From Pyricularia pennisetigena (Eukaryota; Ascomycota; Sordariomycetes; Magnaporthales; Pyriculariaceae): DNA of 64,000 nucleotides. The notes under the pieces were generated by a model. It was given only the letters and a program-made list of their open reading frames with translations, was not told the DNA's origin and did not search any database. The DNA is taken from assembly GCF_004337985.1 (NCBI RefSeq), contig NW_021940920.1:1472549-1536548 (forward strand). Reading direction: 5' to 3'. A program made the translations under genes and the position numbers. Below are positions 1-11,832 of this stretch, one piece after another (the stretch's first letter is position 1; every line of letters starts with the position of its first letter).

Positions 1-122
1 TTCCATTAAAGCCTAATATTAAACCGTTCAATTTTTTACTTTCCATTATACCGGTTTCGTCCATATTCCGCCGATTTTCCGGTTTAATATTGTTAATAAC
101 GGGGTTAATAATATAAAACCAC
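1..122. other. AT-rich DNA without recognisable gene
   Basis: No open frame or known motif was recognised. Together with 317-690 it forms the sequence that received the solo LTR at 123-311. A minus-strand open stretch (about 316-539) continues from the right side of the LTR, but it has no recognisable domain. Confidence 0.5.
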
Positions 123-311
123 TGTTTTGGATTCGTGCCTAAGGCACGTATCACGTGATAAGATAAAAGAGCGGGTCAGGGACAATATATAAAGGGAAGG
201 ACACTACCACGACCCGGACACACACCTTTTCCTTCCTTCTCCGCTCAGCGTTAGTAATAATACCAACAAGGATACTTAACGGTCCCTAGGCCGTTGGCTT
301 ACCCTATAACA
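123..311 (+). mobile_element. Solo LTR of a small LTR retrotransposon family
   Basis: A 189-bp sequence starting TGTT and ending AACA is flanked on both sides by ACCAC (118-122 and 312-316), a perfect 5-bp target duplication. It contains a TATATAAAGGG promoter-like motif near 188-198, which sets the orientation. A second copy with high visible similarity lies at 50128-50317, so the boundaries are supported by two copies. No internal region is present, so this is a solo LTR left by LTR-LTR recombination. Unlike the Copia and Gypsy LTRs here it keeps many C and G bases. Confidence 0.85.
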
Positions 312-316
312 ACCAC

Positions 317-690
317 TAAAATTTAATTGTTTCCGTAATAGCCCCATTAACCCGGGCGTTTTTTTTATTCGACGGGGTTTTTGGGTTTTGAGAATTGGAT
401 AACGAACCAAAAAAAACGGGTTATCCAACGTTTTCCGAAACTTTTTATTTTTCCGGCGGTTTGAAGAATTCGTTCGGTAAAAAAGCGTAATTTTTAATGC
501 GTTTGCGGAAGCTCTAAAGTTGCTTGGGTAAATATCCAATTAATTAAATGCTTTTCCTATTTCGTAAAAAGCTTTAAAAAGGGCTTTGTGTTTGTGTATA
601 AGGTTAAAAACCTTTAAATCGATTTTAAAGTGTAAATTTAGGTATTCCCCATTTTCGGGAGGTTTTTGCAATTAATTCGCCATTACTAAC
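317..690. other. AT-rich DNA without recognisable gene
   Basis: Right flank of the solo LTR, up to the left end of Copia A. No domain was recognised in any frame. Confidence 0.5.
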
Positions 691-1244
691 TGTTAATTAT
701 ATGCGTTATTTAGCATGTAATGGGTCCACTTTTATTTGTATATAAGCCACAATAGATAGAGCCGAAATGGGGCTGTTAAGGTTGTCAAATTTTCTGTTAT
801 ATTTTGTGTGTTGCAGGAATTGCGATTTAAAATCAGCGAATGGGGTTTCACCCTATACCGGGTTTAATACCCACCCTGCACTTACGAGTTAACTACCCTA
901 TACCGGGTTGAAATTTTCACCAAATTAGCAAATTAATGCAAACCCAAAAATAGTTTGTATAAAAATAAAGGTGTTTTTTTAACAACGTATATAAAATAAT
1001 TTTTCGGAAAATCGTGTGCGGCACCGGAACCTTTTGCGGGGTGCGGACCCCCATTTTGATATCGGAAAATATGTAAGGGAAATAAAACAAAATCTCCCCC
1101 ACCGATAAATCAAATTTATTAATCCCAAAATTAGTGAATTTAGTATATATAAACCCTGTAATTACAGGTTTTTACAGCGCAATTAACACTACGCCGCACC
1201 TAGGCTAATACCTAACCACCTGTTAGCAACAAATATTGTTAACA
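691..1244 (+). repeat. 5' LTR of Copia A
   Basis: It begins TGTTAATTATATGCG and ends ATTGTTAACA. The ends are inverted repeats (TGTTAA and TTAACA). Six other copies occur in the window: 5632-6185, 36144-36700, 37625-38197 (reverse), 38192-38748 (reverse), 44453-45060 and 49404-49977. Confidence 0.9.
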
Positions 1245-1258
1245 AGTTATAAACCCGG
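1245..1258 (+). promoter_or_regulatory. Probable primer-binding site, initiator-tRNA anticodon type
   Basis: Directly after the LTR lies AGTTATAAACCCGG. The less damaged copy in element B (36701-36714) reads GGTTATAGGCCCGG. This resembles the complement of an initiator methionine tRNA anticodon arm, the half-tRNA primer used by Drosophila copia, with differences that G-to-A mutation largely explains. The assignment is inferred from that likeness. Confidence 0.4.
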
Positions 1259-2129
1259 AGAAGTTTTAATTTGTATACTAAAATGCATTTTGCATCGCTG
1301 GAAAACCTGAAGTTTAAACTTTATTTTGGTTATTGTGGCATTTTTACAGCACGTATATTAACGAAGATATTGCTGTTTTTGTGCAAAATTATTGGTTTTA
1401 GGCGTTAATTTAGCATTTAACCCCCTGTATTTACAATGGGGATCGCTAAAAATTAGCGTGCGACTCAGGCCCTTTTAGGTACTGCAGCGATCGCTTGCAT
1501 TGCAAATCCAAAAATTTTTGGTAAGGTTTTTATAAATCGTGCACACCATTGTAATTGGTTCAAATTTTTAATAGGGTTCACGTTAGCGAATTAAGGCCAA
1601 AAACCCCTGTATTCGTTCGCTAATAACCCATTAAATCCTAATGCGTTTAATAGGGTTTACAATAACCCACAAACCCATTAACGGAATTACGTTAATAGTT
1701 AATTTACCCTGCACAATACCCTGCACAATACCCTGCAATTTACCCTGCACCCACTTAACGAATTGAATTCGTTACGTGCACTTAAATTGGTACAAATACC
1801 AGGGCACCCATTAATTGGGGATTTTAGGGATTCCAACCCTGTATTTTAATGGATTTTAATGGATTTTAACCACTGAAAATAGCAATAAGCCCTATAATTG
1901 GCAGTTACAGGCCTATGCCCGTTAGAAGGCAAACGGTATAGCAAATCCTAAATTAAATAGGGTATTTACCCTTAGGCAATTAGGTTAATTGATTATAGCT
2001 ATAAATTAGCGAATTGCAACTATAATTCAGGCTACCCTACAATGGAAGACAGCCCTATGTCGGGCCTTCCAGGCCCAATTACAGCAGATAGGGGGCCTGA
2101 ACCCAGCCCAAACGAAGTTCTAACCGCTA

Positions 2130-4890
2130 AATTACAGGGGGTCTACCTAATTTCGACAAAATTAGGGCAATTACCTATATTGCTTGTATTAAAGCCATTT
2201 CTATTAGGCGTACAAATAAGGTCGCACTCCCTACACCCCCTCATATTCTCGATTTTATTAAGGGTGATACAGTGACCTTTAAGCCTAATCCTCCCAATAA
2301 AAAGCCCGTATTTTTGTTATTAATGGACCGAAAATCACGTTTTCGGTGGTTTATCCCATTAAAAAATGAAGCCGGACCTACGGTTTTAATGGCTATTAAA
2401 GGCTTTTTTAAGGCTTTAAAGGCTACGTACGGGCGCTACCCCCTGAATTTTCACTTCGATGGGGGGCACGAAATTAATACAAACCTTTAAAATTGGTTTA
2501 CAAGCAAAAATGTTAATTTTAGCATTTCGAATCCTTATAACCACGGCCAAAACGGATTACCGGAACAGTCCGTTAAAGTTAGTTTAAATAGATTTCGGTT
2601 TACCATTATAACGGCGGGTTTACCATTATATTTATAATATTATTTATTACCTACCGTGGTTAATTTAATTAACCGTACAATGGTAATTAATAGGGATTTA
2701 ACACTTTACGAGGAATTTCATACCGAATTCCAATTTGGATTACCGCATAAACCCAATTTAAGGCATTTCCGGGTTATTAATATCGTATACCAAATGATTA
2801 TACCGCTGGAAAAACGCCAAAAATTTAATAAATTGGTTCCCCGCACCGAAACGGTGAAATTTTTAACCCATTTATCAAATTTTACAACGTTGGTTTACGC
2901 ACCCGCTAAACGGGCCGTATACAAAACTTCTACCGTAAAAGTTTTAAAAGGTATAGCCGTTGAAAATTTGGCTATTCCAGGGGAAACGTTACAAATTTTA
3001 AAGGGGGAAAATACAAATTTAAAAGGGGATTTTAATTTTGAACCTGGAAACGAAATTAACAGCCTTCCAACGGATAATTATCCCTTAAAAAACCCTAAAA
3101 ACATAGGGCATTTACCACCGGTTACAAGGTAATTACCACCCGTTATAAAGTATTTAAACCCTGAAAATATAATACCCGCCAAACTTGTACAACCTATCGT
3201 TCGCCCCCCAAAGTTTATAACGGTAGCGGTACCTAATCCAATACCTAAAACAACGGAAATTCCGGTGTTTTTAGCACCTGAAATATAAAATATGGAATTA
3301 AATTCGCAGTTCGAAAACCCAAATCTAATAATTATAAATTACGTGCATTATCTTTGTTTTTAAACTAAAAAAAAAATAAAGAAAGAACCCACTAAAAATG
3401 GTAAACCAAATAATTACCAACAGGCTTTCAATAACCCTGAAATGCTAAATAATTAACTGTCTTAACATTTATATTCGACCAAATCATTATTGCAAAAACC
3501 TTCTGCTTTATCCCAAAAATTAAAATACCTATAGGCCGTAAATTCGTTTCTACCCGGCCGGTATTTAACTTAAAAAAGGATAAAGATAATAGATTTATAA
3601 AACACAAAACTAGGTTTGTTGATAGGGGTTTTTTACAGGTCGAAAACCTAAATTATATCGAAACTTTTGCTAACACTAATATACCACCTACCTGGCGAAT
3701 ATTATTAGTTATAACTAATGGACAAAATTGGGAAATAAAACACATTAATTTTATCGGTGCGTTTTTAAATAGTAATTTTATTAACGTAAATATATATTTG
3801 CAAATTCCAAACGGTTTTGACGAATGGGTAAAAAATTGTAATTTTACTACCGCTAAAACTTTAGTGGAAATGGGTTATAACCGGAAAAAATTGCAGGTTA
3901 TATAATTGGAAAACGCGTTATATGGTTTAAAACAGGGTCCAAAAAAATGGCAAAACAAATTGAAAACCCTTTTTTTTAAAAAAGGTTTTAAACTATTAAT
4001 TTCTAATCCCGTTGTCTTTTATAACGTTAAATCCAAATATTTTACCGTTACCTTCGTAAACGATTACCTGCTAATAAGTCCTAGATTGTAATATATTTAA
4101 AATTTAAAAGCCCGTTTTAGTAAAATATACGCGTTGGAATACAGCGGCTCTGCAACCTATTTTTTAGGCCTTTAAATTATAAAAAATAAGCTTAAACGCC
4201 TATTTTGGCTCCATTAAAGTTAATATATAAAGGAAATATTAGCAACGTTTAAATTAATTAATTGGAAACCTATATTTATTCCTTTACAACCGGGTGGGTT
4301 AGAATATAGCGGCGGTAAACCCGTAAATGCGTTGGAAATTAAATTATTACAACGTATTATCGGCACCTTTATGTATTTAATGTTATTAACGCGCCCGGAT
4401 ATCGGTTTTGCGGTTTAGTGGTTTTTACGTTTTTTAACAAAAACCAATACAATGCATTTAACGGCAATTCAAAATTTACTACGTTATTTAGCGGGTATTA
4501 AACCTTTATTTATTTGTTACGGAAATGAAATATTTAAAACCGAATTACCACCCAATTTATTAATAAGGGGTTTTAAAGGTTTAAAATTACTGGGTTTTAG
4601 TAACAGCGACTTTGCCGGGGTTAAGGAAGAATTAAAATCCATTTACGGATATTTGTATACCCTATTTGGGGGCCCTATAACGTGGAAATGCAAAAAAGTT
4701 AGTATTATAGCTTTAAACATTCCAAAAACCGAAACCGATGCTTTAACGGAAGCCCTGCGTGAAATACAGTGGTTTAAAAGCTTATTTATAAAAATTGGAT
4801 TACCTATAAAAGGCCCTATTGCAATATTTGGAAATAACACAGGTTTTATAATTAACGCATATAATTTTACGTACCACTAACGTATTAAAT
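2130..4890 (+). pseudogene. Copia pol relic: integrase, RT, RNase H
   Basis: Order on the plus strand: part of the zinc-binding pre-integrase region and integrase core (2150-2640, with LLLMDRKSRFRW and FHFDGGHE), integrase C-terminal part (2656-3132), Copia-type reverse transcriptase (about 3500-4091, with ALYGLKQGPKKW) and RNase H (4452-4880, ending in a YHxR-like region). The polymerase motif usually written YVDD reads FVND near 4062-4073, so a catalytic Asp is Asn; element B keeps VDD at the same site. There are many in-frame stops and frame changes. No gag or protease is present. Not functional. Confidence 0.9.
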
Positions 4891-5631
4891 ATACGTTATT
4901 AAAATTTCATTACGTACGGGAATTAGTTACAAAAGGATTAATAACTTTGAAATACCCGGAATCTAAACAAATGCCCGTTAATGGCCTAATAAAACCCCTA
5001 ACGCTTAATTTATAAGGCTTTTTTAAAATTTATAAGGTTTAAACCCCTAAAAGTTTAATTTTCACCTACTAAATTATAAGGCATTTAATTAATTCGTTAA
5101 CTAATTACCTATTAAATTTCCTTTATTTGCAAATATTGGATTTTTGTAAGCCTAATACCGGCCGTATTACCCGAATTTACCCTGCATAGGTTAATCAATA
5201 AGCAATTTATACCGACCTTATACCAAAAATTGAATTAAAATTGAAACCAAAAATTGAATTAAAATTGAAAAAGCTCGTGTTTTGGGCGATTTACGCATTC
5301 GAAATACCCTATATAATATATTTAATTTGGATTATTACTAGCGAACAGCCAAATTAGCTACCTGGTTAAATAATTAATTCCGTGGGTTAATATTATGTAA
5401 ATCGGGGGTTCGAATCCGGGGGTTGTTACAATTTTGGGGGTTTTTTTACAATTCGGGGGTTCGTCCATTTCGGGGGTTACAGGTCGGTACAAAGGGCTTA
5501 ATTATCCAAGGGGTTTATATCGGGAATTCGAGTCGGGTTGAGACACAAAAGGGATCTTTTTTTTTAGGGTTTTATTTTTTTTATATATTTATTTTCTCCG
5601 ATTTTATGTAAATAGTAGCAAAAAAAGGGGA

Positions 5632-6185
5632 GATTAATTATAGGCGTTACTTAGCATATAATGGGTCCATTTTTATTTATATATAAGCTATAATAAATAG
5701 TGCCGAAATGGGGTTGTTAAGGTTGTCAAATTTTCTATTATATTTTGTATATTGCAGGAATTGCGATTTAAAATTAGCGAATGGGGTTTCACCCTATACC
5801 GGGTTTAATACCCACCCTGCATTTACGAATTAGCTACCCTGTACCGGGTTGAAATTTTCACCAAATTAGCAAATTAATGCGAATTTAGAAATAGTTTGTA
5901 TGGAAATAAAAGTGTTTTTTCAACAACGTATACAAAATAGTTTTTCGCAAAATCGTGTGCGGCACCGGAACTTTTTACGGGGTGCGGACCCCCATTTCGA
6001 TGTCGGAGAGTATATAAGGGAGATAAAGCAAAATCTCCCCCACCAATGAATTAAATCTATTAATCCCAAAATTAGTGAATTTAGTGCATACAAACCCTGT
6101 AATTACAGGCTTTTACAGCGTAACTAGCACCACGCCGCACCTAGGCTAATGCCTAACCCCCTGTTAGCAACCCATATTGTTAACA
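5632..6185 (+). repeat. 3' LTR of Copia A
   Basis: It starts at GATTAATTATAGGCG just after the polypurine tract and ends ATTGTTAACA. It aligns by eye with the 5' LTR throughout, with mostly transition differences. Confidence 0.9.
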
Positions 6186-8566
6186 ATATCCTATGATCCA
6201 ATACCTATTAAACCTTTAATATAACCAGCGAATATATTATCGCAAACAGGGTTTACCACGGAAATATATATAATATATAATATATCAGTAAAAACTTTGT
6301 TCAAAGCGTTTTTGAAAATTTACCCCTTTTCCAATAATCCGTTTTGGATTAAAATAGCAATTATAATGTATAAAATGCGGGACCGGAATGTTTTTTGTAA
6401 AAGCCGTAAAACGTGGTAAAACTCCTTTTTATTTTTTCAAAACTAGCTATATTTCCCCAACCCTATTATATTCATGGATATAGTAAAGGCGTAATATTGC
6501 TACAATTGGTTAATAAAATTAAATTCGATATAGTAAAACGCTAATACGGGTAATATCCATTATTTTTTGTCAAAAGGTTGGGATAATTCGATATAAATTC
6601 CCTAAATAATACGGATATATCACGTTGTTTGTTAATCCCCATAAACGAAAAACAGGACGGAAAAATAATCGAAATGGTCGGGTAATAGGTTTAAAAAACG
6701 TTTAAAAAAAACTTCGTGGATTTGGATAATTTTTGCGTATTTTTTTTCGTTTTCGGTAATGGCGGGGGTCTGGATAAGGTAGGAAATTAATGTAATTCGT
6801 GCGAGGGTAGGGTATTATGGGATTGTTTTAGGCGTATATGGCCGGTTCAGGAATAAAAAACCATAAATTTGGTGTATTATATAATATTTAGCGCCTGCGT
6901 AATAGGTATCCGGATATTATTAAAAGGCGGGCGTTTGTAACCATTTTTGGCGGAAAGGTACGGTGGCGTGCCACTGGGATTACGTATATCGTTCAAATCC
7001 TGGCGTTAATATAAGGAAACACGATGTTAAATTTTGCATTCGGTCACGTTTTCCATATCCAAAATCCTATCCCTTATCCAAAAAGTTGAAATTATTATAT
7101 ATGAAAAATAATATTGGGCTACGAGCGATCTTTTTTAAATTTATTTATATATTAGTATATATATATACATATAGATGTAAAAAATTATTATTATTGTTCG
7201 CGGTAAAGGTTAAATATAAATATAAATATTGCTAATAACGTATTCGGCCAACGGCGACAAATTGTTGGGTTTACCGTTTAATAATTTTATAAAATACACA
7301 TATTCTAAACCCGGATAACGTATTTACAATACGTTGTGGAATTCCATTATTTATAAGATATAGAACGAATACCCGTAACAAATAATTGCTTTTTTGGGGG
7401 GAATATATATGGGTTAAAATCGCCAATATTAATATAACGCGTTAATTTTTTAACGCTGGGGGGTTTATGGTTATTAAAAAAGTATTTAATTGCAGATATA
7501 TTACGTGTAAAATTTGTAACGATGAATAAAATGGGCGGTGGCCCCGGGAATGCAATAATAATAAAAATATAAATTTGAAAAATATTGTCGTTTTGGACGG
7601 GATTTCCTGGGTGAACGTGTTAAATATTTGTTTAAACCAATCCATATCGCTTACGTTTTTGGCGGAATAATCCTTTATTCCCGAAAATTGGAAATTTGTA
7701 AATTTAAACCGGTTAAAAAAGCGTAAATATTATGTTAATTGATGTAATTCCCTGCGCAGAAAATCGGCTTTAATAGGCGCAGGAAATTTATTATTAAAAC
7801 GGTATTCGACCCCATTAACGCGTAAACCTTTTCGGATTTAAAAATTTCGTAATTTTTTTAAAAAAAAATATTCGCGATAGGGTAAATCGGGTAATTTCGT
7901 ATAAATTTGCCGCTGTTACCCAAGCGTGGATTAATTGCGTAAAATTGTTGCCTCGGTAACGGTCGCGCCAAAATTTGGTAATATCGCGAATAAATTTGGT
8001 TTTAAGGTTTATTTCCGTTTTGGATTTGAATTTTTTCGGTAATTGTTTTTAATCGATTAAAGAAGGTTTAAATTCCCATTTATTTTCGAATATAAAATTA
8101 GGCCATAATAATTGCAATAACGATAAAAACGAAAGTAATTATAATATTGATGGAAATAATAAAATTAAATCGGACGTAGGGTATTGGGTTGCAGATTGCG
8201 GGGATAAAAATATTTTTTCGGATATATCCATTAATATTATTGGAAATATATTTTTTTTTATTAGATTCGGATTTTGTTTGGGTAAATAATATATTAAATA
8301 AAGGTTAATATACGGAAATATATAATATAATAATAAAAACTTTTTTTTATATATCGGGGAGAATAGTGGTTGGCGATATCGCAGCATTGGATATTTTATT
8401 GGTAATACCGCCATAAACGGCGAAATGCGACAAAATGTTTTCAAACTAGAACAAACGCGATTTTTTCGGCCAATATAATTTGTCGAAAAACCATGTGGCT
8501 GAAAGGTACATGGAACGCTCGGTCCCCACTGCGAAGCAGGGGGGTCTAGTCTGAGCACTGAGACTA
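6186..8566 (-). mobile_element. Truncated TIR DNA transposon remnant
   Basis: The right end (about 8370-8566) is the reverse complement of the left end of the TIR element at 45744: it finishes CTGAGACTA and contains GCCATAAACGGCGAAATG. No matching left end is found before Copia A, so the left side is missing. The 6186-8130 interior has only short minus-strand frames, including one at 7442-7645; no transposase motif could be assigned with confidence. It may be the decayed interior of a coding relative of the non-coding element at 45744-47588. Confidence 0.6.
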
Positions 8567-8649
8567 ATGGAAACAGGCGAACAAAATTTCAATTAAAAAA
8601 GCAATGGAATAAAGCTATTTGAAAAACTAATTACTTATAATTATCTTTC

Positions 8650-9480
8650 CGTTTCTTCAAATCAAATTTGCCAGGTTCTTTTTAGCAAAATGGTTTGCAA
8701 CGCGCACACAAAATCCTTAACACTAAAAGGCGATAAAAATTCAAACTTTGCTTTTCCAACAAAAAGGCTTTCGAAGTATAATTTCGACAAATAACCGTAA
8801 ATACCGTTTTCGATTCTTAAACTACCGTTTACCGGATTTGGGGCGGTAAAATCATTTGCAAAAAAATGATCCAAAATAACCTGCAAATCCCGGCCCCAGT
8901 TATAAGGAATACCGAAAATTAAAACCGCGGTAATAAGCTCCGATTACTGGTCGTAAAGCCTTGGTAGGCCATTGACATCGTGCATATTAACTGTTATTTC
9001 AGGTAAAGGGTTAACGTTTGGGGATCTTTTAAGTAAATTGGACGATAAAAAGACTTTTTTAAAACCGAATTTCTAAACTTTTTCCCTAATTAGGTTTTCG
9101 TAACCTAATATTAACACCCATTAATCGTAATATTAAAGGACAAACATTTCGAAATCCACAACCGCTTCGAATAAAGCGCACTAAAATGCCAAACTGTCGA
9201 ACCCAATAGGGGCATTATTATAAAATAATACGGTAAAGCTCGATTCGCCGGTTATGATTGCTATCGGTGGAAACCAGGTAAAAACGGGTGAATATTCGTA
9301 AAAAATTGCGAAAAAATGTCCTATTGCACAAATAGTCAAAATACGCCGCCTAATCCGTCGATAAAAAAAATAAAAATAGCCGGGCGTAGTTATAATACCT
9401 TTTCGCCCCTATCGGTTTCGAAGTTTCCTATAAAAACTGTTCAGTGAAACGATTTTGGCAAATCCCGGTATAATGTTTGC
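8650..9480 (-). pseudogene. Decayed protein-coding gene, family not recognised
   Basis: One minus-strand frame can be read for about 270 codons with roughly six in-frame stops, each explainable by a single transition (for example TGG to TAG in LYDQ-stop-SELITAV, near 8944). Residue patterns between stops look protein-like (GIPYNWGRDLQVILDHFFAN, NGIYGYLSKLYFESLFVGKA). An intact 3' part of 74 codons runs 8886-8662. The left neighbour is a DNA transposon end at 8566. This is probably a RIP-mutated copy of a duplicated host gene; no domain was recognised. Confidence 0.5.
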
Positions 9481-10056
9481 TAAAACATTTAAACAATTTG
9501 TTAAAATTATTCTTTACGCATTGTTAAACATGGATTCTAAAGGCGTAAAACCGGGATAAATTCTTGGTTTATTCGCCGAATCCCGATATTTTTTTACAAT
9601 TCGTTTAATCAGATTACCGTATAAATATTATTTACTTAAATGTTGAAAAATGGTAGTTAAATTAGCGGTCGCCACAGTTCCGCCTTTTGTATTTTCGCAA
9701 ATTTACAAAATATTGCATTTGGGCCTAAGTTGTGGCTCGTTTGGAAAGATCCCGACTCCCTTATGGACTTTGGGAATCGCGTTTTTTTTGGGTTGTTTTT
9801 TCTTCCAACTGGTTTACAAACTTGTGTCTTTTTATTATTGTTTCCGTTGCATATGTGCTCCGTAGCTTTCAAATAAATATAAAAAAAAAGGTAAACAACG
9901 GATACGTTTCTGTTAACGTATATATTCATTTACCTAATAATTTTCGTTTATACAGGAAATTAACTATTTGTGGGTAAGAGGAAAATATATTACGAACCAT
10001 TTTGAATAAAATATTTAAAATTATAAAGTAAATAAAATAAGAAAACGGTAATAAAT
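9481..10056. other. AT-rich DNA, nothing assignable
   Basis: Short overlapping frames on both strands (for example 9732-9977 plus) show no recognisable domain. Transition zone into the less AT-rich islet. Confidence 0.4.
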
Positions 10057-10314
10057 ATGAAAGTGGAGTTGTGGAAGATGCTACCGAATATGTTATTTGA
10101 CGACGGTGTTCGCCTAGAAATTAGAGCCAGCGGAGATGGTAGTTTTTGGGTTATTGAACCCACTTTATGGTACTTAACCCATTACTTTTCGAGGACCAGC
10201 TTATACGCAAAGCGCTCAGACACAGGACATTTTGCTGGAGGCCTACCGTGTCCTATCAAAACTATTCTTGACCTTCATTTGGTTGCGACTGGCGGCCGTA
10301 TGGTGAGATGGTAG
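10057..10314 (+). pseudogene. Possible fragment of an unidentified gene
   Basis: An 85-codon ATG frame with protein-like composition (DDGVRLEIRASGDGSFW) ends at TAG 10312-10314. A second protein-like stretch continues in another frame from about 10290 to 10500 (DGCFIDNIRYYQRSFSRMEQ), suggesting one older gene broken by a frameshift or missing introns. Base composition is less AT-rich than the transposon areas. No family was recognised, and it may be chance. Confidence 0.3.
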
Positions 10315-10499
10315 TCTTGGCAGGAATCCATCCGGTGGCCCAAAATGCAATCGACGGGTGCTTTATTGATAATATTAGATATTACCAAAGAAGCTTTTCT
10401 CGCATGGAGCAATCGTTAGACACCTTGTCATCTTGCCTCGGGCAAAAGACAGGCGTGTCATATTGCATAAGAGGTACAAATCGATAATAACGGACTTGT

Positions 10500-11832
10500 G
10501 CAAATTAATGGAGTCGTTCGCTACAAGACTTATTCAGTTGAACGGGAACTTATCGGGCAGTTCTACCCGATTTAGCGGCCGGTGTATCTTTTGCCAGGCT
10601 TCATAGACTAGAGCTCTCAGCCGCCCTAAAAGACACCATTGTCACCATGCGACGCTGAACCCCGCAGTTTGCCACCCCAGGCCCTCAAATCGGATTGCGA
10701 TGTAGCTCCAAGCCAGGAAAATGCAAGGCCTCATGCATAACTAGGAAATCGTAAGCCGACTCTTTCGTTCGTTCAAGATAATCGGCATGCGGCTGGAGGG
10801 GGCGGATAGATTAAGTCTGAGGAGAGACAAGAAATAAGTTGCTCAGTACGGGAGGGATTGTATTGTTTCGTATCCTGTTGAGCCTGCAGAGAGGAGGGAA
10901 AATGAGGACGTGAGAATGTATAAGTCGGCGGATAGAGCAGAGAATGATAGTAGCGACGAAATCGACATAACTTATTTTGCCTAGGTCAAGGGGCACCTGG
11001 AGCAGCCGGGAGTAACCATCTCGACAGGCGTGGCAGTTCCGGTGACGTAGTCATAGAGGACCAGGCGAGACAGCGAACCTCGGAGACAACCCTTGTCTCG
11101 TAGGGATGTCGGCATGGGCGGGGATCCATTGGATTGTGATGAAGATGAAGTTAGCAAACAAGGGAAGATGTCGCCCGGTGAGTTACTTTCAATCCCAAAA
11201 ATCGCTAGCACCTGGGCGCGAGCGGGGCCGAAACAAATGAAAGTTGCTGATCGTCGGTCGTCGAGAGCGTTGGGTCTGTTCCACTACCTCTATTCAATCG
11301 GGCCGGGTCAATTACGAGCAGGTTGTGTAGAAAACAGCAACACAGCCATTATTCACTACAGTACAACACCCGGTTACTTATGTGCATCTAGTCACAGGTG
11401 TGTACATATGCATACAAGGTTTCGTTTGCAGATTCGTCACCCAATCGTTTGATTGACAGCCCTGCAAACATCGAGCTGTTCTTACTTGGCAAACCAGCTG
11501 CATCGTGAAAAGCGGCGATCTGAAATGTCTCATCACCCCTTTGGGCTTTCCCATGCATGCACAGTCTTTTTTTCACTGTTTTTATTTTTGCCATCTATTT
11601 CTTTGCTTTCTTCTTGTAGCCAGTGGATCTATTCAGCCTCGTTTTAATCGGATTGCCCCTATCTAGCTCCCATTGGAAGCCAAGGCTCCAAAGAGCTGGT
11701 AGGTGGCTTCCCTGCTTGTGCAGAAGAACCTACGGCTATATTTACATCAAAATCGGGCAGTTGTGTCGCAAATTTAGTCTTGCTGGTTCTTACTCTGCCA
11801 GACTCCCAAGTTTATGGCCATTTGCTGCGATC
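10500..11832. other. Upstream region of the coiled-coil gene
   Basis: Mixed-composition DNA with several overlapping short frames on both strands (for example 11093-11452 plus) but no recognisable protein. The frame of the downstream gene is open further upstream (from ATG 11623), but that extension has no family-like features. Confidence 0.4.

Larger units (their letters stand above)
691..6185 (+). mobile_element. Copia element A, internally deleted and RIP-damaged
   Basis: Two similar LTRs of about 554 bp (691-1244 and 5632-6185) enclose a Copia-order pol region (integrase, reverse transcriptase, RNase H) on the plus strand. A polypurine tract (AGCAAAAAAAGGGGAGA, about 5617-5633) precedes the 3' LTR. 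Compared with element B (36144-45060) it lacks gag and protease: sequence matching B up to about 37598 is followed directly, near 2138-2142, by sequence matching B from about 40989. No matching 5-bp target duplication is visible (CTAAC left, ATATC right). All coding frames are broken, so it is dead and could only have moved in trans. Confidence 0.9.

Noticed and set aside
276..539. Minus-strand 87-codon frame at the left edge
   Set aside because: It crosses the right boundary of the solo LTR and has no domain; composition is that of AT-rich noncoding DNA.
7442..7645. Possible pogo/Fot1-type DDE transposase fragment
   Set aside because: A GH-containing stretch and a PP motif are suggestive, but the catalytic Asp pattern and flanking family motifs could not be found; recorded only as part of the transposon remnant.
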